Origin: Ktedonobacter sp. SOSP1-85 | GTDB lineage: Bacteria; Chloroflexota; Ktedonobacteria; Ktedonobacterales; Ktedonobacteraceae | NCBI RefSeq assembly: GCF_016587415.1 | Contig: NZ_BNJI01000001.1 | Coordinates: 2,085,501 to 2,149,500, forward strand | Length of the DNA stretch: 64,000 nucleotides | Reading direction: 5' to 3' | Shown here: positions 35,754 through 44,492 of the stretch, piece after piece | Position numbering within the stretch: the stretch's first letter is position 1 | How the letters are laid out: each line of letters begins with the position of its first letter | Notes under the pieces: generated by a model | What the model was told of the DNA's origin: nothing | What the model saw: the letters and a program-made list of their open reading frames with translations, nothing else | Databases searched by the model: none | Made by a program: the position numbers and the translations under genes

Positions 35754-36890
35754 CTAGACGATCAGGGGTTGGCCACACGCCGTGCAGAAGCGATTATTAG
35801 CTGGATTCATCGTACCGCACGAGGCACACTGGTTCATGGGCGCCCCACAACGCGTGCAGAAGCGCATGTTGGGCTTATTATAATGCTGGCAATAATGGCA
35901 GGGATACATCGCCACCTGGCGACTCTCAGCCACAGAAGGAGCAGCCGGTTGCTGTGGTCGCACATAGGCACTGGTGTTTGGTTGAGCATAGTAGGGATTC
36001 GCTGGCGCGTTAGCTGCTGGATAGCTAGCTGCCGGCCCAGCTTGTAGTGAACTAAGCGCTTTACTGAGTGCATCCCCCATGTCGCTGGCGCGTTGATAGC
36101 GCTGCTGGGGATTTTTCGCCAGGGCCGTTAAAATGATATGCTCAATTGTGGCCGGGATATGTGGATTGAAAGATGTGGGACGCGGTGGTGGCTCATAGAT
36201 ATGGCTATGGGCCAGGGCGGGATAGTTATCGCCCCTGAATGGGGTATACCCCGTCAAAGACTCGAAGAGCATCACACCCAGGGCATAGATATCTGCGCGG
36301 CCATCCACGGAACCTCCCTGGCACTGTTCAGGCGACATATATTCAGGCGTGCCTACGCCAGCCCCCGGACGCGTCAGGTTGCTCTGCGTGACGGCAACAA
36401 CCTTTGCAATACCAAAGTCAGAGAGGATTGGACGATCCGTATCCATGAGTACGTTCACTGGCTTGACATCACGGTGAATAATGCCCTGCTCATGTGCATA
36501 GGAGAGCGCGCTCGCGATCTGCGTAAAGATAGGAACGGCCTCGGTAATATCCATTACCAGCCCTTCACTATGCAACATATCAAGACGATTCTTCAGCGTC
36601 CCGCCTGTCACCAGTTGCATAACAATGTAGAGATGCCCGTTATATTCACTGGCATCATGAACTGTTACGATATTAGGATGGGAGAGGCGAGCAACAAGTT
36701 TTGCTTCTAGATTGAAACGTTCTACAAAGCTCCGGTCCGCGGCATACCAGGGCGGAAGCACTTTAATCGCAACCTCGCGATCAAGGTTCTCTTGAAATCC
36801 CTTATAGACGCGGGCCATGCCTCCCTGCCCAAGCTTGGCAAGAATGCGATAGTTGCCAAGCGTTGTTCCAATGAGATCGTCTTGCTCCAT
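35754..36890 (-). CDS. Ser/Thr protein kinase (PknB-like) with C-terminal double zinc ribbon
   Basis: A 378-residue Hanks-type kinase with all catalytic elements: GQGGMARVYKG, EVAIKVLP (Lys), HRDVKPVNVLMD, SDFGIAK and YMSPEQCQGG. A Pro/Ala-rich linker leads to two zinc ribbons in the last ~50 residues (CHYCQHYN..FCTRCG and CASCGTMN..FCTACG). There is no membrane segment and no PASTA domain, so it is cytoplasmic; the ribbons may bind proteins or nucleic acid. It heads a minus-strand signalling group with the FHA protein and another kinase, natural substrate and reader candidates. It is separated from the FHA gene upstream by about 150 bp. Confidence 0.9.
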   Translation of the reverse strand: MEQDDLIGTTLGNYRILAKLGQGGMARVYKGFQENLDREVAIKVLPPWYAADRSFVERFNLEAKLVARLSHPNIVTVHDASEYNGHLYIVMQLVTGGTLKNRLDMLHSEGLVMDITEAVPIFTQIASALSYAHEQGIIHRDVKPVNVLMDTDRPILSDFGIAKVVAVTQSNLTRPGAGVGTPEYMSPEQCQGGSVDGRADIYALGVMLFESLTGYTPFRGDNYPALAHSHIYEPPPRPTSFNPHIPATIEHIILTALAKNPQQRYQRASDMGDALSKALSSLQAGPAASYPAANAPANPYYAQPNTSAYVRPQQPAAPSVAESRQVAMYPCHYCQHYNKPNMRFCTRCGAPMNQCASCGTMNPANNRFCTACGQPLIV

Positions 36891-37036
36891 TGTATCGCAA
36901 TGCCACGCAGGAATACATGCACCTTGTATACAAGAGGCACTTCGTGCCTACGTGGCAGTATCTATGTTCCTTCTGTAGATTTTTGTGCTGTACTACAACG
37001 TACCATGTTTCGCGCTCTCAAGCAAGAGAAGCGGGA

Positions 37037-38386
37037 CTAACGCCTAGCAAAGACCAGGACCGTCTGTCCCAGCTGAATGCGATCGCCTTCCTGCAACTGA
37101 TACGTCTGGTACTTATTCACCAGCTGCCCATTGACCTTCGTGCCATTCGCGCTGCCCTCGTCCTTCAAGGCATAGTTGCCATTGCCCATATTCACGATAG
37201 AAGCATGCAGACGTGAGACAGCCAGGTCTTCCAGGAAGATATCGCTCTCGCGGCTACGGCCAATGCTCAGGCTATCCTTGCGCACCTCGTAGATACGGCC
37301 AGGCTCTTTACCTTCCTCGACACGTACCATACCCAGGCCACCAGCCTGGCCACCGGGGCGAAGTACGGTTCTATCGGCATCGGAGGCAAACACGGTCTGA
37401 TCCTGCTGCATCCCCGGGGTATTGGGTCCCGCGCCACCCTGTTGCCACGCGGGTGCCCCACCAGGCTGAGCACCCCAGGCCCCTTGCTGCGGCTGTTGTG
37501 GCTGAGATGCTGCCTGATTCCAGGAGGGATTGGAGCCACCAAAGGACGCAGGCGCGGACTGCGACTGAGGAGCCTGTGCTCCCCAGGGCTGTTGCTGCCC
37601 CTGGTTCCAGGCTTCCTGCCCCTGTTGCGGCTGCCCCTGGTTCCAGGGCTCCTGTGTGGCCGCTGGCGCGTTCCAGGAAGGCTGTGAACCCGCACCGGTC
37701 GCTGGATTGCCCCACTGATTAGCAGGCTGCGGAGCCGCGCTTGCTGGGGAGGCTCCCCAGTTACCTTGCTGCGGCTGTTGTGCGGCTGACGCCCCCCAAC
37801 CCTGTTGCTGCTGTGGCTGTTGCGCGGCATCCCAGCCCTGTTGCTGCTGTGGCTGTTGCGCGGCATCCCAGCCCTGTTGCTGCTGTGGCTGTTGCGCTCC
37901 CCAACCTGCCTGCTGCTGCTGCTGTGGCTGATTCCAGGCGTTGTTCTCTCCGCCCTGGCCCCAACTCTGCTGCTGCTGTGGCTGCTGCGCAGCTGATGCT
38001 CCCCAGTTCTGTTGCTGTTGCGGCTGTTGCGCTCCCCAACCTCCCTGCTGCTGTGGCTGGGCCTGTGACTGGTTCCAGGCGTTGTTCTCTCCGCCCTGGC
38101 CCCAGCTCTGTTGCTGTTGCGGCTGTTGCGCTCCCCAACTTCCCTGCTGCTGCTGCTGTGACTGATTCCAGGCGTTGTTCTCTCCGCCCTGGCCCCAGCC
38201 CGGCTGCTGCTGGCTCTGCCAGTCGCTTGCGCTAGAAGCCTCAGCCTTTTTCTTGCCACTACTGCGAATAAGCAAGAAGGCGGCAATCAAGATAACAACA
38301 GCGAGAACAAGAATGGCGATTATAATTATTGGCGTGTTCACAGGCAAAGTAACCCCTAATACAAAAATGTGCTTGGCCTCTTTCAT
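37037..38386 (-). CDS. membrane-anchored FHA-domain protein with long Q/W/G-rich repeat linker
   Basis: A 449-residue protein. A single membrane helix (about 18-41, PIIIIAILVLAVVILIAAF) is followed by ~300 residues of low complexity made of repeats such as QQPQQQQGWGA and WGQGGENNAWNQ. This has the composition of prion-like sequences but is spaced by Trp. The C terminus is a complete FHA domain (SLSIGRSRESDIFLED; SRLHASI; DEGSANGTKVNG), which binds phosphothreonine. I chose the ATG at 38386 because GAGGGG lies 8 nt upstream. The flanking kinases are the obvious partners. Confidence 0.85.
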   Translation of the reverse strand: MKEAKHIFVLGVTLPVNTPIIIIAILVLAVVILIAAFLLIRSSGKKKAEASSASDWQSQQQPGWGQGGENNAWNQSQQQQQGSWGAQQPQQQQSWGQGGENNAWNQSQAQPQQQGGWGAQQPQQQQNWGASAAQQPQQQQSWGQGGENNAWNQPQQQQQAGWGAQQPQQQQGWDAAQQPQQQQGWDAAQQPQQQQGWGASAAQQPQQGNWGASPASAAPQPANQWGNPATGAGSQPSWNAPAATQEPWNQGQPQQGQEAWNQGQQQPWGAQAPQSQSAPASFGGSNPSWNQAASQPQQPQQGAWGAQPGGAPAWQQGGAGPNTPGMQQDQTVFASDADRTVLRPGGQAGGLGMVRVEEGKEPGRIYEVRKDSLSIGRSRESDIFLEDLAVSRLHASIVNMGNGNYALKDEGSANGTKVNGQLVNKYQTYQLQEGDRIQLGQTVLVFARR

Positions 38387-38400
38387 AACTTTACCCCTCT

Positions 38401-38515
38401 GATTGTAGGGGTGGCAGAAGTAATCTCGCCGCGACAAGGAGCCAGGCATTTCTCCAGTCGCGAACAGCTGCCACCCGAACTCAATCGGGCACCCTTGCGG
38501 GCACCCCTACGATTG
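38401..38515. repeat. multi-branched palindromic element in the kinase-FHA spacer
   Basis: An outer stem (ATTGTAGGGGTG, 38402-38413, with CACCCCTACGATT near 38503-38515, one G-U) encloses a nested hairpin: GTGGCAG 38411-38417 with CTGCCAC 38468-38474; CGCGAC 38430-38435 with GTCGCG 38457-38462; GGAG with CTCC inside. A second hairpin is CCCGA/TCGGG 38474-38489. Some pairings share bases and are alternatives. It could be a mobile palindromic repeat or a structured leader of the FHA gene. Confidence 0.5.
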
Positions 38516-38561
38516 CGACGCGCTTGTGTGCAACAAACTCAGGCCAGCCGACACACAACAA

Positions 38562-39755
38562 CTATCGCAATTCAAAGCGTACCTCAACATTGCCGAAGCG
38601 GAGAATATCACCATCCTTAAGCTTACGCTCCTCATGCGGCGTTAAAATCTCTCCATTCAGGCGCGTCTTATTCAGGGCATTCAGATCCTCTACCGTATAT
38701 GTTCCCTGCTGTCTACGCAGATACGCGTGTCTTCGCCCAACGGTCTTATGCTCCAGGTCGATGTCGGGATATATACCTAGTGTCGGATCGTGCCGCCCCA
38801 CTACAAGCAGTTCACCCTTGAGGGCGTAGGGCTGACCATTCGCAAGCGCCACCAGGCGGGCCTCTTTCTGCTGTGAAGCCGCGGCTACGGCGCCAGATGG
38901 ACGTCCAACGCCACTCGCTTGCAAGCGCTCAAGCAATTGATCCAATGCCGCAATGAATTCCTGGGGGGTTGCATAACGCTCATCCGGTGTCTTTGCGAGT
39001 GCCTTCTGCATAAAGAGATCGGTCTCCATCGGCAAATCCGAACGAAGCCGACAGATAGAGGGCACCTTCTCATTGATCTGCTTGATCACAATATCCACTG
39101 CGGTATCCCCCTGAAAAGGGGGGCGACCCGTAAGCATTTCAAATAAGACCGCGGCAATTGAGTATAGATCAGAGCGTGTATCAGCCGAACGGCTGCTTTC
39201 AGCCTGTTCTGGCGAGATATAATTAGCGGTCCCCATAAAGACATTGGACTGAGTCAACGTGACCGTTTCGCGACCACGCGCCAGGCCAAAATCGGTGATC
39301 TTCACAAGATTGCTTGTATTAATAAGGATGTTTTGCGGCTTGATGTCGCGATGCACAACACCCTGTTTATGTGCGATACACAACCCCTCAGCGATTTGAC
39401 GTGCATACCCAATGGCCCGGATCGGGTCCATCAAACCATCATTGATCATATAATACTTCAAATTCTGGCCATCTATATAATCCATCACAATATAGTGCAT
39501 ATTGCCATCATTGCCATAGTCAACAATGCGCACAATGTGAGGATCATTCAGATGCAAAAGAATATGCGCCTCTCGCTGAAAGCGTGCCAATAAGTCCTCG
39601 TCGCTTGAGAGATCCAGGTGCATGACTTTTACGGCGTAAATATGATTGCTCTTGAGGTCACGAGCAACATAGACAGTTGCAAAGCTCCCTCTTCCTCGTT
39701 CGTCAATAAGCTTATAGCGATCCCTGATGATGTGACCAATCATGTCGCCGTTCAT
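38562..39755 (-). CDS. Ser/Thr protein kinase with C-terminal FHA domain
   Basis: A 397-residue protein. The kinase domain (about 10-275) is complete: GRGSFATVYV, YAVKVMHLD, HRDIKPQNILIN, TDFGLAR and GTANYISPEQAES. After a short linker, an FHA domain occupies about 310-397 (LLVVGRHDPT; TVGRRHAYLRRQ; LNALNKTRLNG). No membrane helix is present. The FHA domain may bind its own autophosphorylated kinase or the neighbouring kinase. The ATG at 39755 (MNGDMIG) follows AAAGGGG; an earlier ATG at 39782 is also possible. A strong promoter lies about 100 nt upstream. Confidence 0.9.
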   Translation of the reverse strand: MNGDMIGHIIRDRYKLIDERGRGSFATVYVARDLKSNHIYAVKVMHLDLSSDEDLLARFQREAHILLHLNDPHIVRIVDYGNDGNMHYIVMDYIDGQNLKYYMINDGLMDPIRAIGYARQIAEGLCIAHKQGVVHRDIKPQNILINTSNLVKITDFGLARGRETVTLTQSNVFMGTANYISPEQAESSRSADTRSDLYSIAAVLFEMLTGRPPFQGDTAVDIVIKQINEKVPSICRLRSDLPMETDLFMQKALAKTPDERYATPQEFIAALDQLLERLQASGVGRPSGAVAAASQQKEARLVALANGQPYALKGELLVVGRHDPTLGIYPDIDLEHKTVGRRHAYLRRQQGTYTVEDLNALNKTRLNGEILTPHEERKLKDGDILRFGNVEVRFELR

Positions 39756-39858
39756 AATACCCCTTTGTGGAGACACCCTCATGCCTTCAGGCAGAGTAAG
39801 GGAACAAAGGCAAATACTTTGCTCCACTTGACAATATCCATCCCATATTAGCGGCTTC

Positions 39859-39887
39859 ATTATACACCATCTGCTTACGCATGTCAT
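39859..39887 (-). promoter_or_regulatory. promoter for the kinase-FHA genes
   Basis: On the minus strand ATGACA (39882-39887) and a perfect TATAAT (39859-39864) are 17 nt apart. Transcription would begin near 39852, about 97 nt before the ATG at 39755. Confidence 0.7.
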
Positions 39888-40303
39888 GGGAGTATACAGC
39901 CATTCCTACCTCGCTCCATTGCCCCTTTTAATAAAACATGCAGAACATGCTTTTTTAGGCCAGGTACAATCAGAGATCAGGCTGGCTAAACTCCTTCAGG
40001 ATGGCGATCAAACCGCTCTTTATTTCCAGTATTCACGCACCTGAGAGACAGCAAAAGTTTACCCTTTTTGCTCCCTCCTCTCCAGAGATGCGAAGGTTTC
40101 TGACAGCGTATTCTATCATACCAGCCTTGAAAAGCGCTCTCTTTTAGGACTGACATAATATAAACGTCATCCTGCTGAGGTTTTGACCCAACAGAGATTG
40201 CACTTTAGTTGCGCTTTATAGCTACACTTTGTAATTGAAACGTGCGACAGAAGGATGAAGTTGCATTTTCACCGGTTGCCAGACCCAAAGAGACCACGCC
40301 AAA
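39888..40303. other. intergenic without recognised feature
   Basis: About 415 bp between the kinase promoter and the terminator of the candidate ncRNA. It is more A/T-rich than neighbouring genes. I see no gene, long repeat or known RNA motif in it. Confidence 0.45.
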
Positions 40304-40612
40304 AGCAAAAAAATAGGAGAGCCTCAAAATGAGGACTCTCCCATCACAGCCTTTCGGCCAACTACTCATGGAATGCTGCGGAAGAAGAACGCTGGAAGGA
40401 CACTGCTTCTATTCGCCCTGCCGGGCGCTCCAGACACTCTTAAGGATTCAGCATATCTGAGCACGATACCTCACAAGAAACAACTCGCCGCCGAGCCAGA
40501 CCACTCCTGTGATTGGAGAATGGTTCCTAGCTGTGCCTATCACCCTTGATAGTCACCTTTTGTACGCTTTGTACGAATCCGCCAAAACGTAACCTTTCGC
40601 CTACCTGCTATA
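40304..40612 (-). ncRNA. candidate structured non-coding RNA with intrinsic terminator
   Basis: On the minus strand a strong terminator (GGAGAG-CCTCA paired with TGAGG-CTCTCC, 40316-40341, then TATTTTTTT) ends a region with no coding potential. Upstream, a run of local hairpins is visible: GTAC/GTAC near 40561-40575, CTATCA/TGATAG near 40537-40552, ACCA..CTCC/GGAG..TGGT near 40500-40526, CTCG/CGAG near 40484-40496, CGCCC/GGGCG near 40414-40428 and GCCGAAAGGC near 40350-40359. A -10-like TATACT lies near 40613-40618. I do not recognise it as 6S, RNase P, SRP or tmRNA. The 5' end is a guess. Confidence 0.45.
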
Positions 40613-41013
40613 AGTATAAATAGCAGCGCTCCATTTCTAAATAGCTATTTTACGAGAAGTTCTCACCATCCTTTATGTGCAATTTACACAAATACCCCTT
40701 GCTAAGCAGCAATCGCACAGCCCTTCAAACAGTGCTTATTATCCATACGAAGATTCTCTCTGGCACTAAATATTGTGCATTTTATCCATCCCCTCCCTAT
40801 ATAGCATTTCATTTACCTCGGCTCACGCAATGAGCCTCTGGGTTAAGAAGTGTGCATGGAAAGAGGGCAAAGTCTTTTTTCCATGCACACTTCTTAACCC
40901 AGGAGCACAATACGCGCATCTTGTGTATGATAAAATGAGGAGGGCGCAACGACGAGCCAGCATGTCAGTGGCAATGGAGGCCGCGCTAGTATTTGAATTG
41001 GAAGATGTGCCAT
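40613..41013. other. spacer between candidate ncRNA and ppc
   Basis: About 400 bp, A/T-rich, containing the 25-bp inverted repeat at 40838-40902 and presumably the ppc promoter. No gene is supported. A short frame at 40773-41159 overlaps ppc and is not protein-like. Confidence 0.4.
40838..40902. repeat. 25-bp perfect inverted repeat upstream of ppc
   Basis: Arms 40838-40862 and 40878-40902 (CTGGGTTAAGAAGTGTGCAT... and complement) are perfect with a 15-nt loop. It lies about 110 nt upstream of the ppc ATG, in a spacer where no recognised transcript ends. Confidence 0.75.
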
Positions 41014-43923
41014 ATGCTAGAACAAGAAACTCGCCGCGAAAAAGATGCTCCCCTGCGGTACGATATTCGCACCCTGGGCGATGCACTGGGGCAGGCCATC
41101 AAGCGCTATGGCGGATACACCGTCTTCGATACCGTCGAACGGTTGCGCATCTCCTGTAAGCGCCTGCGCGAGTGCACCGATCTTCTTGCGCATGCCAGCG
41201 ACACAGAAGCCCAACGCCTGCACGCAGAAATTCATGAGCTCGACCAGGAAATTACACACATTGTCGCGACCTGTGACCTGGACACGGCAGTTGATGTTAT
41301 TCGCGCCTTTACTGTCTATTTTCACCTGGTCAATACAGCCGAACAATATCACCGCATCCGGCGTCGCCAGGTCTATGAGGAGACACCTCACCACACGCCT
41401 CAGCGTGGCTCGCTTGCGGCGTTGATCGCCTTCTTCAAAGAGCAACAGCTCAGCCAGGAGACACTCCAACAACTCCTCGACTCGCTTGCCATCGAACTGG
41501 TATTTACGGCTCATCCCACCGAGGCCACGCGCCGCAGCCTGATCACAAAAACCAGTCGCATCGCGGGTCTGCTTGAGGACCGTGACCACGGGAAGATCAA
41601 AACGCCGCGCCAACAAAAAAGCTGGCAGCACAACCTGGAGGGTACAATCGACCTGCTCTGGCGCACAGACGCGGTACGCCGGGTACGCCCACAGCCCATT
41701 GATGAGATCAAAATGGGCATCTACTACCTGGATGAAGTGCTCTACCAGGCCCTGCCCGACCTCTATGCCGAGTTTGAGGATCTACTGCACGAGGTTTATC
41801 CCCAGGCCCAGGTTCCCCCCTTCCTACGCCTGGGCTCCTGGATTGGCGGTGACCAGGACGGCAATCCCTTTGTCGGACCCGAAACCATGCATACCGCGCT
41901 CCGCCTTCAGCGCGAACACATCATCAATCACTATCGCGACACCATCGAACTCCTGGCCCAGGAATATTCACAGTCTCTCTCGCACACACGTATTACGCCA
42001 GAACTTCAGGAAGCTATCGAGCATGACACGCTCCTGTTACCACAATATGATCAAGAACTGGGTCCACAAACGGCCCTCGAACCCTACCGGCGCAAGCTCT
42101 CCTTCATCTGGAAACGCCTGGGCACCACGATCACGCCTCCCTCATCGACCGAACCCTATACTCAGACCTTTGCCCCGCAGTCCAGGCAGAAAGCCAGGCC
42201 CTCCATCGCCTTCTCAAGCGCGGAAGAGCTGCTGACGGAACTGCGCCTGATCCAGGATAGCCTGCTGGCGGATGGCGAGACCGAGCTGGCCCGAGGCGAC
42301 CTTGCGCACCTGATACGCCAGGTCGAACTCTTTGGCTTCTACTTTGTGGCCCTGGATGTACGCCAGCATAGCGCACGACACGCCAATGCCGTCGCCGAGT
42401 TACTTCAGCTCACGGGCCTCTGTCAGGAGGACTATCGCACCCTGGATGAGCCAGCACGCCTGCGCATCCTAGAAAAACTTCTCCAGGATCCACGCGTGTT
42501 GACGCGCCCCGGACTCAAGCTCAGTGACGACACCTGGCATATCATTCACACCTTCCAGGCTATTCGCCAGGCACGCGATGAATACGGTAAGCGTGCCGTT
42601 AGCTGCTATATCATCAGCATGTCAAATAGCCTGAGCGATCTACTGGAAGTGCAGTTCTTTTGCAAGGAGTTTGGCCTCAACGACCTGCCTATCGTTCCGC
42701 TTTTCGAGACCATCGAGGACCTGCATAACTGCACCGATATCCTCGATCAAGCCTTTACGCATCCCGTTTATAGCGTCTACCTGGCCAATTGCCAGCGCCA
42801 GCAGCAGGTGATGCTTGGCTACTCCGATAGCAGCAAAGACGGCGGCATTCTCACCTCAAGCTGGGAGCTCTATGAGGCGCAGCTACGCCTGGCCGCGCTT
42901 GGACGTAAGCATGACATAGGCATCACAATCTTCCATGGACGTGGCGGCGCCATTGGACGCGGCGGCGGCCCCATTTATGAGGCAGTCCTTGGCCAACCGC
43001 CAGGCACCGTCAATGGGCACATCCGCATTACCGAGCAGGGCGAGATGCTCTCCTTCAAATACGGTCTCTACGAGATCGCCATTCGCAATATGGAGCTGGT
43101 GGCAGCGGGCGTGGCCCGTGCCAGCATCCCCGATGAGCGCATCATTGAGAAGTATGTCCATCCGCATGCTCCTGAAGAGTGGCGAGACGTCATGCGCGAA
43201 CTCTCGTCAAAGGCGCACGCACGTTACCGTGACCTCATCTACAATGATCCTGCATTCATCACCTTCTTTGAGCAAGCAACCCCTGTTTCAGAACTGGGCT
43301 GGCTCAACATCGGCTCGCGTCCAGCACGGCGCGCAAAAAATCGCGCCATTGAGGAGCTTCGCGCCATCCCCTGGGTCTTCTCCTGGATGCAGAGCCGCTA
43401 TGTGCTGCCAAGCTGGTACGGAGTCGGGGGCGCCCTGGAAGAATACATTGCCGATCATCCCGAGCACCTGGAGTTGCTGCGCCACATGTATCGCCACTGG
43501 CCCTTCCTGGGCGCCTTCCTGGATAATTTGCAGATGACGCTCTCCAAGGCCGATATGCATATCGCCCAGCGCTATACCTCACTTGTGGAAGATCCCGCGC
43601 TACGCCAGCGCATCTCCCAGCAAATTCAAGAGGAGTATGAACGCACCCGCAGGCTGGTCATCAGCATCGTCGGAGGCAAAAATCTTCTCGATACCTCGCG
43701 TGTGCTCCAGGAATCGATTAAACGGCGTAATCCCTATGTCGATCCCTTGAGCTACTTCCAGGTCGAACTCATCCAGCGCCTCCGTGTTCTCGGAGGGCCG
43801 CTCATGCTGAGCAAAGATGAGGAAGAATCCGCGACCGAGCAGGATCTAGAGCGCGCACGCCTTACAAGCGCCGTCCTACTCACCATCAACGGTATCGCCG
43901 CCGGCCTGCGCAATACCGGCTAA
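41014..43923 (+). CDS. ppc: phosphoenolpyruvate carboxylase
   Basis: A 969-residue bacterial-type PEP carboxylase, forming oxaloacetate from PEP and bicarbonate to refill the TCA cycle. Signatures are complete: VFTAHPTEATRRS (catalytic His), GGDQDGNPFV, MLGYSDSSKDGG, FHGRGGAIGRGGGP and EMLSFKYG, and the C terminus ends LLTINGIAAGLRNTG as in the family. Length is near the usual 880-970. I chose the ATG at 41014 (MLEQET) with GGAAGA upstream; one at 40993 is less likely. It stands alone between a hairpin and the arginine operon. Confidence 0.95.
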   Translation: MLEQETRREKDAPLRYDIRTLGDALGQAIKRYGGYTVFDTVERLRISCKRLRECTDLLAHASDTEAQRLHAEIHELDQEITHIVATCDLDTAVDVIRAFTVYFHLVNTAEQYHRIRRRQVYEETPHHTPQRGSLAALIAFFKEQQLSQETLQQLLDSLAIELVFTAHPTEATRRSLITKTSRIAGLLEDRDHGKIKTPRQQKSWQHNLEGTIDLLWRTDAVRRVRPQPIDEIKMGIYYLDEVLYQALPDLYAEFEDLLHEVYPQAQVPPFLRLGSWIGGDQDGNPFVGPETMHTALRLQREHIINHYRDTIELLAQEYSQSLSHTRITPELQEAIEHDTLLLPQYDQELGPQTALEPYRRKLSFIWKRLGTTITPPSSTEPYTQTFAPQSRQKARPSIAFSSAEELLTELRLIQDSLLADGETELARGDLAHLIRQVELFGFYFVALDVRQHSARHANAVAELLQLTGLCQEDYRTLDEPARLRILEKLLQDPRVLTRPGLKLSDDTWHIIHTFQAIRQARDEYGKRAVSCYIISMSNSLSDLLEVQFFCKEFGLNDLPIVPLFETIEDLHNCTDILDQAFTHPVYSVYLANCQRQQQVMLGYSDSSKDGGILTSSWELYEAQLRLAALGRKHDIGITIFHGRGGAIGRGGGPIYEAVLGQPPGTVNGHIRITEQGEMLSFKYGLYEIAIRNMELVAAGVARASIPDERIIEKYVHPHAPEEWRDVMRELSSKAHARYRDLIYNDPAFITFFEQATPVSELGWLNIGSRPARRAKNRAIEELRAIPWVFSWMQSRYVLPSWYGVGGALEEYIADHPEHLELLRHMYRHWPFLGAFLDNLQMTLSKADMHIAQRYTSLVEDPALRQRISQQIQEEYERTRRLVISIVGGKNLLDTSRVLQESIKRRNPYVDPLSYFQVELIQRLRVLGGPLMLSKDEEESATEQDLERARLTSAVLLTINGIAAGLRNTG

Positions 43924-43948
43924 TCCACGTCTATGGCGCTCATGGTAC

Positions 43949-43991
43949 TGTGTGCGTGCAACTGTGGCAGAGCTACAGTTGCACGCACACA
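43949..43991 (+). terminator. 17-bp perfect hairpin after ppc
   Basis: TGTGTGCGTGCAACTGT (43949-43965) pairs with 43975-43991 around a 9-nt loop, 25 nt past the ppc stop. It separates ppc from the arginine operon promoter. Confidence 0.75.
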
Positions 43992-44010
43992 CTCACTCAC
44001 TTTTTCCCCA

Positions 44011-44039
44011 TTGACATTTTGTGGGCTGACCTGTATCAT
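44011..44039 (+). promoter_or_regulatory. promoter of the arginine operon
   Basis: A perfect TTGACA (44011-44016), a 17-nt spacer and TATCAT (44034-44039). The predicted start near 44046 coincides with the beginning of the T-box leader. Confidence 0.75.
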
Positions 44040-44045
44040 AAATAA

Positions 44046-44465
44046 CAGTAACAGAAATACTGAGTCTGTCCCGCGTTGAGCGAAAGAAGTACAGAAGCAG
44101 CAGCCAACAGCGATCCGAAGGAGAGTGGAAGTTCGGAACGGCCAGGCACTTCTCGAACGCCTTCGTGAGCGGTCGACCGAAGAAAATCACTTGCATCCCT
44201 CCCCGGAGAGATATGAAGGGTAAGTAGGTTGAGTGGACGGTTACCACGCAGCACATAACCAGAAAAGTGGTCTTTCGTGACTTCGCTACAAAGACGTAGG
44301 GTAATGAGATTCCTCCATCGTTGCTCGTTACCAGATCGAAGGAAAGACAAATAGGGTGGCACCACGGGTGTGTACAGGAATTTTTCCTGACGCTCTCGTC
44401 CCTTCTTCAAATGTGACGGAAGGGGCGAAGGCCGTTTAAGGATCATCTCCGCTCCTTCCAGAAAA
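44046..44465 (+). promoter_or_regulatory. T-box leader controlling argG-argH-argG
   Basis: A tRNA-sensing leader. The T-box sequence AGGGTGGCACCACGGG is at 44353-44368. Stem I features include an AGTA-type segment (GAAGTACAG, 44086-44094) and the distal part CAGCGATCCGAAGGAGAGTG (44108-44127). By spacing to the GTGAG that follows stem I specifier regions, a CGC triplet (Arg) at 44158-44160 is the likely specifier, fitting the operon. Downstream, CTCGTCCCTT/AAGGGGCGA (about 44394-44426) can form a terminator-like hairpin competing with the antiterminator. Uncharged tRNA-Arg would then switch on synthesis. The specifier assignment is tentative. Confidence 0.8.
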
Positions 44466-44492
44466 TTTTCTCAGTTTGAAGGAGTACACACG

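Noticed and set aside
37730..38240. Tandem DNA repeats as a CRISPR or satellite array
   Set aside because: They encode the in-frame Q/W-rich linker of the FHA protein and have no unique spacers.
40773..41159. 128-codon frame overlapping the start of ppc
   Set aside because: It runs through a perfect hairpin and overlaps ppc out of frame; the translation is not protein-like.
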